A stretch of DNA of 64,000 nucleotides, taken from Pisaster brevispinus. Its lineage: Eukaryota > Echinodermata > Asteroidea > Forcipulatida > Asteriidae. Of the stretch, positions 25,501-37,500 are shown piece by piece. Each line of letters opens with the position of its first letter. The first letter of the stretch is position 1. The notes beneath the pieces are model-generated. The model was not told the origin of the DNA and ran no database searches. It was given only the letters and a program-made list of their open reading frames with translations. The DNA lies in the NCBI GenBank assembly GCA_023634235.1, contig JAMKCF010000001.1, positions 31,563,920-31,627,919 of the forward strand, written 5' to 3'. The translations under genes and the position numbers were made by a program.

Positions 25501-28500
25501 TTTATTTTTATTTATATTTTTTTTTAAAGATCAAATTCATAAAAAAACAGGACAAGTTAGCTTGTCATTTCACTAGTCCATCAGCTTTTTTTCACTGGTC
25601 TGTATTTCATATCAGGGATTGCCTACTACTCTTGTAGTGACTACACCAACTACATGTAATGTAGATAAATAATGAAGACGTCAACATCTTAATCGGCATC
25701 AACATCTCTAGGAGGATCTGCTAAATGTAATTTCTTGCCGGTCAAAATATTAGTCATGGCTAGATATTTGTGTGCTTCGGATCTCTCTGCAGGAAGAAAC
25801 ACAATTAACAATGGATAAAGCTTGAAATCACAAGATCCTAAGTTAGGGATTAATGGGGTTAACACTAATCCCCCCAATCCTTCCAAATCCATGGTATATG
25901 AGGTCCTTGAGTAACTGTGGCGTAAAGTAAAGACATTTTTGTTCTTGTAGGTTGCAGGTGGGGTGGGGAAAGACGGTTTGTTTGCTTGTTTTGGGGGGCT
26001 TTTTGTGCATGTTTTTCTCTTTTTTTTTTGGGGGGGTGAGGGTGTGGGGGGGGGGTTGCTTTCTACTTTGCCAAGAGAACCATTTGCAAGAAGTGCAAGA
26101 CATACATTATTTGATGTATGTACAAGTGTATGTAGGTTTTACATCAAAGCTTACATGTATATAGAGTGCCGAAGACGCGTGGCACGCAAGTCGGGGAACT
26201 GTAGCTTTATCTATTTATCTCTTGTTGGAATGTGAAATACCCATTTCAGCAAGCAAATATTTTGTTGTATCATTGATAGCAGTGGTCATTGTATGCACTG
26301 ATCTATTGTTGTATCATAAAATGCAAGTTAAACATTTTTGGTTTGTCTTCGTTTCTTGAAAAGGAAATCTTTTTTGTTGGGGTACAGTGCCTACCAGAAT
26401 GGGTAATTACCCTACTGCCATAAATACAGAACATGAAGGAGCATTGTCGTGCAAGAAAATACATCTTTGCAAAAAATCGAGATACATGCAATGTTTCGCA
26501 GTGACGAGATGAAATGATTACACTACTTAAAGTTAAGTTTGTTTGTGGTTTCTCGAATAGAAATACTTTATGCTGGGGTACGGCGCCTACCAGAATGGGG
26601 ACTACACCGCCGTCGTACAGAACATGGAGGAGTCTCTCAGGGAGTATTGGAAGGCGGATGACGAGTGCCGAGCCCTCTGTGAGGGCAAATACGAGAACAG
26701 GGAGTTCATGGATCTGTACGAGGCCATTTCTAGTAAGTACACGACTCTCTGTTATTTTCTCTCTGTGGGCCCAATTTCATACAGCTGCTTAAGCAGAAAT
26801 TATTGCTTAAAAAATTTTGAGCTTTGCAAAAATCAGCAGGATACCAGTGACAGATTGAACATGTGACATGGTATTTTGGCAGAAAATATTGCTTTTAAAA
26901 AAAATGTTGAGCTTAGCAAAAATTTGCAGGATACCAGTGACAGATTGAACATGTGACATGGTATTTTGGCTGGTAACCTTATTCTGCTAAGCAATCAGCA
27001 GGGTACCAGTCACACATTGAACACGTGACATGGTATTTTAGCTGGTTAAACCTTATCCTGCTAAGCAAAAATCTGCGGGATATCAGTGACAGATTGATTA
27101 ATGTGACATGGTATTTTGGCTGGTAACCTTATTCTGGCTAGCATAAGTTTGTTGCGCTTAGCTACTTTTTGTGCTTTAAAAGCCGCTCTATGAAAGTATC
27201 ACTTCTGTCTTAAGAATCATCCCTAAATTGTGAAATGAGGGAGTTTAGATCAAATTACAGTACACATACTTTGTACAATCGTACTCGTGTGAGGTCTGAT
27301 AAGATAGCACAAGCCTGAGTGAGCATGTGATGTGAGAGCTGGCTTATCATTGGCTGAGGACTATAAAGGTCATTAATTAAAATGCAGTTTGTATGGATTT
27401 CATAAAATTGCTTGATTGCATATTTTGGAGCTCCTGGTAAATGGAGTTTACTGGTCAAGAGTGGACTCCACAGTAAATGTTTGGGAAAAAGAAACAGTAA
27501 TTTTTCTAAGAAAAACATTTATTTGTTCATTTTGATTAATTAAAATAAATGATGCACTATTTTTACTGAGGTTTTATTGCGACCACCTTTTGAAATAAAA
27601 TTTTCACAGGTTAGTTATACATATGTATTGTACATGTTGTGTATTTAATCTACATGTACTATTTATAAAGTATTAAAACAATCAAATGGTTGCAAAAACC
27701 AAAGGTATACTTTGCCTTTAACTTTGTAGACTTTGTATCGGGAAATTGCTGACGTTATTCCCAAAGTTTAATCTTGAAGGTGTACCTTCATATTCACTAC
27801 CTTATGGAGACCGAGAACAAAACAGAAAAGGTAACACAAAGGGTCTCCATAGGGGAATTCTAAAGACTGGGTTGCTCCACAAGGAATTTTGTGTACAAAG
27901 TCTTTGGGAGGTTCTTAACTACATGAACAAAAGGAAAGAACAAAAGATGTCTCCACAGGGATGCAAAAATAGGAATGTGTGTGTGTGAGTTTGTTTTCAC
28001 ATTCAAACCGGGGACCTATAACAAAAGAGGACAATAGGGTCCCCGGTTGGGTAAAGGTCCCCAGTTAGAAATTGTGTACAAAACCAATGGGAGCTGTTGC
28101 CAAAAAGTTAGAGTCCAAACAAAAGAGGGACAATAGGAGGTCCCCGATTGGAGGTGTTTACACACTTGGGTGTGTGAGTTTGTTTTCACATTCAAACCGG
28201 GGACCTATAACAAAAGAGGACAATAGGGTCCCCGGTTGGGTAAAGGTCCCCAGTTGGAAATTGTGTACAAAACCAATGGGAGCTGTTGCCAAAAAGTTAG
28301 AGTCCAAACAAAAGAGGGACAATAGGAGGTCCCCGATTGGAGGTGTTTACACACTTGTGTGTGTGTGTGTGTGTGATTTAAGAAAACACAGATTCACAGC
28401 TGACGTCCAAAAGCTGGATACACCTGTAGTACATAACTTCAATCTTCCCAATCACTCCATTTCCATGACTCAGCTCAATTAAAGGGTCGAGACGTCAGGC

Positions 28501-31500
28501 CACGAACTAATTTTTGCATTCGTACTATAAGTTCCTTTCGATTGGTAAGCAGTTTGCAATCAGCTAATTCTATTACCTGACTTAAAAACACAAAGTCTGG
28601 GGATCCCTTAAAATAGACTTGTTTCTTTTTCAAGACAGTTCCTTAATGTAAATGTCAAGGCCCACCTGTCTCTTTACATGAATCCCCCCAACCAGTCATT
28701 TACATGCAAGGTCAAGTTGCGGATCTTTAAAGGGGAGTTTCATAAGTCAGAACGCTGGGAATGTTCTAATTGGATCAGATAAGTATTCCAGCGCGTTTTT
28801 AGAGCAAAATGCAGGTCATTCACCTGGTACATGTAGTTTAAGAGCTGAAGGCCTGTAAAAGTTGCAAATGTGTTAAGTGACTGTCTCAAGGGTTAAGGAT
28901 AAGTCATGTGATAGGTCAAGTGGTACGTGAGTCTCAAGTTAAGCCACTCATATTTTAAAGAGGGGCTCCAAGGTCTTGAGTTTTGTGATGGACTCATGAA
29001 ATGCTTAAGTCTTGTCCATCATGTCCGTTTCACATGGTTTCAGGTACTTCAGAGAAAGTTACATACGTACTTGTTGTACAATCATTGAAAACTCTGCTAA
29101 CGGGGCATGGCGTGGGCCGAGTGGTCTAGTTCATCAGACGCAAGCTCTGGTGTTGTCAGCAGCAGAGTGTGGTTTCGATACCAGGCCCAATTTCATAGAG
29201 CCGCTTAAGTAGAAAATGTTGCTTTAAAATTGTCTGCAAAGCAAAAATAAGCAGGGTAGCAGTCACAGATTGTACATGTGACGGTATTTTGGCTGGTAAC
29301 CTTATTCTGGTAAGTATAGTTCGCTGTGCTTAACTACTTTTTTGTGCTTATAAGTAACTCTATGAAATTGGGCCCATGTCATGACACCTGTGCCCTTAAG
29401 CAAGGCACTTAACCATATACTGCTTCGTAAAAAAAGTTGGGAAGGTAGTGTTTTCTGCTCTACCAGCTAGGCTCTTAGTGGATGATACCCAAGCCTACAT
29501 CCTTACGGACTGTGAAGGGGGTAACCCTGTTTCAGCCTCAGGAGTAGATGGCAACGTGCCCCTGGCGACAGTTGTTTTATTTGTTTTATTTTATTCTATT
29601 TCATTCAACATCCAACAATGCAAGCGGCAATTAAAGGATGGTGAAAGATTTTATAAAACAATTGATAATTTAAACACACAAATAAATAAAACACACACAC
29701 AATGGTACATGTACAAGGAAAAACAACAAATCAAAACAGGACAAACAAATTAGATCTCACATAGTGCACTGGAACCAGACTAGACCAGACTAGGATGACT
29801 AGAAGGGTGGAGGGGTGGCCCAAAATACATGATTTATTTGAACTTTGAAGGCTGCGGTTGACTGATGAAATCTGTCTAGGCCTACAGGCTGGCAGGGTTG
29901 GCTGGGGTGAGTTAATTTGTGATGGTAGCCAAATCAGTTTTTACATGTACTAGCCGTCACCTTGCCTTGAAGTGGCCATCCCAGCCTTGTGATGTTAGGT
30001 GATCTCTCCTCTCATATAATACAAAAAGGAGGGAAACAAACAAAAACAGACGGTGGTCCTCTTTATCATGTTTTCTGTCAATTGTATTCTGTATATATTA
30101 GAATTCATGAGAGTGTCACTTTGGGGACCATTCAGAATAGTCAATATTAAACAATTTGGATTTTTTAAATATTTTTTTTTTCCAAAACCGTTTTGACCCA
30201 CCCACCCATCCCCAAATTTTGATTTTTGAATATTGAATGGCTTCATAGTATAATCTATACACTGAAGAACAAAGTAATGCCTCAAATGAACCAGATTATT
30301 TAGAGCAAAGGTCTCAAACTTCAGTAGTTTTCATTTGGGTTTTTTTTTCTGGCTTAAACAAACCACTTTGTAGCTTAATCAGGAATTAAATTGACAATCT
30401 TGGCTAGTCGTGGACTTTTTCTTCTTTTTCAATTGTTAATTTGATATACTTGTTTGTTTTTGTTTTACTGAATTTCGATTTTCAGTTGTTTCTTGTGACA
30501 CACCCACCCACCCACAATTTCGAAGAAAAAAACCCCAGAAATAAAACAAATCTGAATTTTTTTTAACATTGACTATTCTGAATGGCTCCTTAAGGCAAAC
30601 CTATAGTGCTTATTATGTCTGACTTGCATTTCTGGACTACATGTAGATGGAAACTCCTCTAACATTGACTCATTCTTGAGCTGTTGACTTGGGATTCCAT
30701 TTCACAATCACAGTGGAATCGGGTCTCCCGAATTAGAACATTTTTGGAAGTGCAAACAGACTGATCGAGTTACCATGTCTAGCCAAGGCGCTTTCACCAT
30801 TCATTCAATGAACACATTTTCAGACATGTTCTCTAGCAGTACCCATTTCCTTCGTAAGATAACACGGCCCCGCCTCCCCCCCCCCCCTCCCAACTCATGA
30901 CTACCATGTCTACCTGTATTCATGACAAATGCTGCAATAAAAAATTGCGTTTGCTGGGCCTGATTGATTCAATTTGTCAGTTTTAAAGAAAGTTTTTATT
31001 TCAAGTAATAAACCACAAAGGAAACTGACTGGGTAAATTTTATACAATTTGGGTTTGAACAAAGAAAAATTGACTGGAGCAGGACTTGAACCAACGACCT
31101 TCAGAAATTTTAGTGCATCTCATGCTAACAAAAACTTGCTAGGCACAAAAACAATGGTTACCAGCCAACATTCCATCAAGTTTACATAGTTGCCACTGGT
31201 ACTCCGCTCATTTTTTTGCTCAAGTATAGAAATTTGCCAAGCAGAAATCTCTGCTTTTAACAGCTTTATGAAACTGGGCCCTGTCTGGTACCTTTAACCT
31301 GTCTATGGGGGATGTGTTACACTGACTATACCAACATGCCTGCTTGTTACATCTCGGCCCAGTGTTATTTCATCCTACGATAACTTCCTCAATAGCCACT
31401 TAGAATAACATCCGCTTCACAAGTTGGGCTCGGCTTGCGTGTCGACATCCACATGCTTGGTTGAGTTCTCTGAATCAGTCCAGGGTGTTTGTTGTTTTCC

Positions 31501-34500
31501 TAGGATGGCGATGTAGTTATGTTATCAACTGACATGTATCAACAATTCAAGGCCATTGGGAGGTCTTAAGCCGTGTTCGCATTGGACTTATTTTGGGTAA
31601 ACTAACCGAGCAAATGGGTTATTTGACCATTTTAAGTCCAGTGCGGACAGCCCAGGAAGTTTCCCTCCCAGATAACAAGTACCTGACCCAAATGGGTAGT
31701 TTAAACAGACAACTTCTGCCCGGTTAAGTTGACCAAGTCAGTTTAGCCGAGCCGAAAAGTCCAGTGCGATTGCGATCTGGGTAAAAGCCGTCTCGGTAAA
31801 AAGCCACATCCGGTCCCCCGGATTTACACACACAATGTTTATTGGTTTTACACGGAAGCTCAGTTGCACTCATTGCATTCACTGTCACGCACCCCGGTCA
31901 AAGGTCACTGCGATAGCGCCCTCTTGTGTTTGTCTTAAGTTAGTCGGTTAGTATCACCGGTTGTGTCGGTTAGTTTACCCCAACCTTAATCCAAGTTCGG
32001 ATGCTGGTAAGTTTCACCTATTGGAATGTTAACCACGGTCTCGGTAAGAAATTAATCCAATGCGAACACGGCTTTAGGTGTCTGCCTGCGCTGCGTTTGT
32101 CTTGCTAGGTAGATGTCATACATTGTCATCAATTTCGTTGGTGTTTTCTTTTCATTTACTGTGAAATAACGAGTTGGTTGTCTGTAAAACTTTAAAGGTG
32201 TTTAATATGGTTAAAGGTATTTTTTCCCTGTATGTTTACCGATCGTTATTTAAAGCATACTGACATCATTGGCGATTTTGAAAGACCAGTATCTGCACAT
32301 TTTGTTACCCAACATTATACATGAACTAACAAACCTGTGAAAGTTTAAGCTCAAAACGCCATTGGAGTTTTGAGAAAATGGTAAGCAAAAAACAACCCCC
32401 CAATAAAAAATAAAAACAATAAATAAATAAATGTTTTTAACCAGCAAGTTTTGGTCTCAGGAGATCAAAACTACATGTACAAGCAATTGTTTAAATACTC
32501 ATTTCTCAAAAACTATAGCACTTCAGGCAAAAATGTTTCATCGGAAGTTTTCCATTATGACTGTCCTTATACCATCAACATGTATTAGCCATGTGTAAAT
32601 TTGTGAACATTCATGTTTTTAACCTTACGGACACCATTGGTGTGGTAAGATTAAAAATGGAAATGTTCACAGATTTTTGACAGATTTTTGACAGATTTGT
32701 GACTTGCTTCAATCACCGGTTTAAACCTATACCATCACGCTAGGTTCAAAAGCCCGGGTTGTAATTTGTTTACACTAAATTTGAAATGTGTTTTTGTACA
32801 TTTCTATCAAAACAAAATAAATCTTGGAATAAATAAGAATACAAAAATGGAAATTGAAAATCTTACCCTGGGAAAGAAGAACATTATTTGTTCACAGTCA
32901 TGGACTAAACATTGGAACTCCAAAGAAAGGAAAACAAAAATCTAAGATAAGACTTTTAGGCTATGCATGGTGGAAAAATACTAAGTAAGTAAGGTTTGCG
33001 GTGACACCATGTAAGAAATCTCTTTTGTCAGCATTCTCCAGAAGACGGTCAGAGCACACTGACCGAAACGTCGAGCTGAACAAACCGGCTCTTCTCAGAG
33101 CCCCAACTACTCACAAAAAGAGATTTTTACATGGTGTCACGGCAAACCTTACTTAAAACAAAACTCTAATGGGAAAAGATGCACTGTTGACACTTGGCCA
33201 TGTTTGCCTTGTCCTTCGTATGGAACATTAAAACCTGTAGGTCCGGTGTAATGTGTAAAGCCAGGGCTCGAAATTAACACTGGACCACAGGCCCGAGCCC
33301 AGTGATTTTAGCGCCGGCCAGTAAACTCATACACATGTAACTGGACAAGTCCGGTGGTTTTGTGTTTTTCTTTTGGGTAGTAATAGGCTAACTCTTTGTG
33401 TAATATTTTTTACAATTTTTTATTTGACTATATCTTTATCTATATATTTGTGGCGTGTCGTGGCCGAGTGGATAAGATCACTGGACTCAAGCTCTGGTGT
33501 TTCTGATCAGCAGAGTGTGGGTTCGAGCCCCGGTCGTGACACCTGTGTCCTTAAGCAAGACACTTAACCATGATTGCTTCGTCCTTCGGATGGGACGTAA
33601 AGCCGTTGGTCCCGTGTGTTGTGTAACGCACGAAAAAGAACCCAGTGCACTTATCGAAAAGAGAAGGGGTCCGCCCCGGTGTTCCTGGTTTGATCGGCTG
33701 CATATTGCGCCACAGCACCTTGTAAACCATTACAAGGTGCTATGTAAAGGAGTAGGTCTCATACTTCAAACGTAGCCCCAAATACCTTGCAGGAAATACT
33801 GAATGTTAAGCGCTTAGAGGCTGGCCTGCAGTAGGCGCTATACAAATACAATATATTATTATTATTATTATATGAGTCAGATGAGTCATCTCTTTTTGGT
33901 ATCAAAGCACTACACATGACACATAAGACAAATGAGAGATTTTTTATTAGTGCATGCTCAGAAACTCATTTTGATTCTGGTCTTGTAAAATGTATTAGGC
34001 CTTTTCACACCACCTCCATTTCGAACCGTGTTGAAACCTACCTGGGTCCTCTCCGGTTCAGCCTCGCTTCTTTTTGACACGGATCAGAGATAAGCAACAT
34101 TCACACTGGTCTTTACGTGAACCGGCTAATGCGTGAACCGTATAACGAAAAATGCAATTTCAATCCGGATTGAGATTTTCAACCCTGGTCCCTGCCAGGG
34201 TTGATTTCTATCCGGCTAGAGCATGCTACCCGGATCCGAGGCGGATTGAAATTCTTACAGTGTGAAACGGGGTGAACAAAATCTCCGGTTCGGAACCGGT
34301 TCCGACCCTGAGATTTTGGACAGTGTGAAAAGGCCTATTCTGGTCCTGTAAAAACTTTGGGCTACATGTACATGCCCTGCAATCTTGTGGATATTTCCTC
34401 CAAATTCGAGCCTTGAAAGCGCGGAAAATAACCTTGTTACACTTATCGCGAAGAGAAGGGGGTTTGCCACGGTGTTTCTGGCAGCGGCTACTGAATGTCT

Positions 34501-37500
34501 GGCAGTACATGTATTTGTTATGTTACTCTATCCCCAAAGTCATCAAGAGGGAAGAAAAAAAAATCTGACAGACATAATAGAGTACCGATAAACGGATAAA
34601 TAGGAGTTGGGATTTGCTACAGGGCTGTCCAAAATGTTCAATGTTTTAACAATCATACAAAGAGTCTAAAGGAAGGAGGCGGTTATCTGTTGGAATGAGG
34701 AGTGTATCACAAAACTGAATTTGACCTCTGAGCCCCTCTTTAAAAAAGGGAGCAATGAGGTCGTTCAGACACCGTACTAAAGTTTGTTTTAAGGCAGTTT
34801 TAACTCATTCAGGTTTAACTTTATGTGTCTGATCGCTCTTAAAACTTAACTCGAATGAGTTAAATCGGTCGGCGAGGGTGGTTTAACGCTAAACCACTTC
34901 AGGTTTATCTTTTAGCACGGTGTGTGGACAGAATAAAGGTGACCACATCCGTTTTAACTTTCAACAGATGACCGCTGACCTGTGTAAGGTCGCTAAGTAA
35001 ATATGCCTACGTGCGCCTCAACGTGCGCCTCAACAGGGCCGTGCGCGTGCTTTTGTGAATAAACCGGATGTTGTTGTGTTTGGTCACGGTGCTGTTGGAC
35101 CTCTTAAAACCGAAGATAAACCGTATCGGGTTTAACTTCGAGCTGTCTGAATGCAAGGTAGTTTTATTTTTACGACCGCCCCCCCGCTGCTCGTAAAGTT
35201 AAACCGGTTCGGGTCTAACTTTAGTACGCTGTCTGAACATGGCCATATTCTACATGTACCCTTGGGTTTTGGAACCGTACGATTGTTTTAATCCTATTAT
35301 AAATGTAGATATTTGCAATAAAACTAACCTGTGAAAATTTCATTTCAAAAGGTGGTAGCATTTTTTAGGCATTGGGTATGTCCACGCAGGAAGAATAATC
35401 CACAAATGGAATACACAATCTGAGAATGGTATTTAGATCTGACACATGTCTGACAGTAAGGGCCATGTCACACGGGGCAATTTACTGGCAACCAGTTCCA
35501 GGCAATCTCCAAAAAGAAAAGAAACTCACATTTGAATGTCCACGTATTTTTCTTAAGGATCGTAAGACATTGTTTGAAAAGTTATTCATGTGCCACCAAA
35601 GTGATCCTGTAGCGTGCAATGCAGTTGGTTGCCTCCAAGTTGCCTGGAAAAGTTGCCTCGTGTGACAAGGCCATAACGTTCCTTGACAGTAACGCTTCTC
35701 AGGTTCAAATTTTGGGGGATAAAAACTGATATCTTTTTTCCATAACCGCATTACTCCGAAATGAAATGATTGAATGTCAAAATGTTTTATACTATCGAAG
35801 GCTGCTGTATTTCTAACCAAGTATGTGGGTGTAAGGTTTTTATTGCCATTCATTTTAAGAGTGATTACCAAATGTATACCTTCCCTTTAACAAAAGAGAA
35901 GAAGTCTGACATACAAAATTCTGAACCTCCGAACATCTTTAACCCCCTGTGGAAATGTAGACTGACAGTGTCGGAGAATGGAAACACTAGTCTGGCGACA
36001 CTTCGCTCTCTTCCTGTCTACCAGTTAGGGCGAGGTCGGGTCGCGTTGCTCTACTTAAATTGTCCTTCAATTGTTGCTGGGTAATTCTACCTACAGCTGA
36101 GCTTGGATTGTGACTGATGAATAGCTTTCATTTTAGTCCGGCTTCTTAACCCTCTCGTTACTTAATTGTTTTGACATTTTAAACAAACACTGGTGACCCA
36201 ATTTTTATTTTGCCACCCTTGTGTTAAGTACATGTATAACCAGTTTGACGATACATGTATGCTACAAACAGAAGGACACCAAGTAACACAAGGTTGCTGT
36301 TAGTTGGTTTGTTTATTTGCTCTCTGTTGATGGCTCTTACTGCCTACTCTCTGACTTTCTCAGGGTGTTTATTGCAAACACCAAGACTACTTGTTATAGA
36401 AAGTATGACCGTATTAGGAACTGTTTTATGCATCAATAAGAATACATTTGAATAAATAAACACTAGAAGAATGTTTTAGGACGTCACGTATGGTAAGAAA
36501 GAGGGGGTTTGAGTGTAGGAAGAAGGGGTAAGGCAGAGGGGCTATGTGTGCAGTTGACTATAAAGTCACTTACAGTGTAGTTGTGTAGTAAGGAAGAGGG
36601 GGTACATGTATGAGTGCAGTCGACTAAAGTCACCTATGGTAAGGAAGAGGGGGTGTGAGTGCATTAGACTAAGTCATCTATGGTAAGGAAGAGGGGGTGT
36701 GAGTGCTGTCAACTAAAGTCACCTATGGTAAGGAAGAGGGGGTATGAGTGCATTAGACTAAAGTCACCTATGGTAAGGAAGAGAGGGTGTGAGTGCAGTT
36801 GACTAAAGTCGCCTATGGTAAGGAAGAGGGGGTATGAGTGCATTAGACTAAAGTCACCTATATGGTAAGGAAGAGGGGGTATGAGTGCAGTCGACTAAAG
36901 TCACCTGTGGTAAGGAAGAGGGGGTATGAGTGCAGTTGACTAAAGTCACCTATGGTAAGGAAGAGGGGGTATGAGTGCAGTCGACTAAAGTCACCTATGG
37001 TAAGGAAGAGGGGGTATGAGTGCAGTCGATTAAAGTCACCTATGGTAAGGAAGAGGGGGTATGAGTGCAGTGGACTAAAGTCACCTATGGTAAGGAAGAG
37101 GGGGTGTGAGTGCTGTCAACTAAAGTCACCTATGGTAAGGAAGAGGGGGTATGAGTGCATTAGACTAAAGTCACCTATGGTAAGGAAGAGGGGGTGTGAG
37201 TGCAGTTGACTAAAGTCACCTATGGTAAGGAAGAGGGGGTATGAGTGCAGTTGACTACAGTCGGCCAGCGGGTAAGGAAGAGAGGGTTGGCCTATCTGAG
37301 TGCAGTCCACTAAAGTCGCCATTGGATTTGAATGAAGTTTGATACAGACTACATGAGCAAAGACTGATACTAATTTGCCTTGAACATTTCATTAAGATTT
37401 GTCTGGTTGCTTGTCGTTCGTACATTTATGTAACTAAAGGGAAAGCTTCTTACGCCCAGAAATGGCTAATCTTGTTGATTTTTTTGACTTTGTTATTTTC

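Noticed and set aside
28072..28482. 136-codon frame MCTKPMGAVAKK...
   Set aside because: It spans the 189-bp tandem pair and a GT run. The duplicated peptide reflects DNA duplication, with no conserved domain.
36952..37322. Repeated-peptide frames on both strands
   Set aside because: A direct consequence of the 45-bp minisatellite; both strands being open argues against a real gene.
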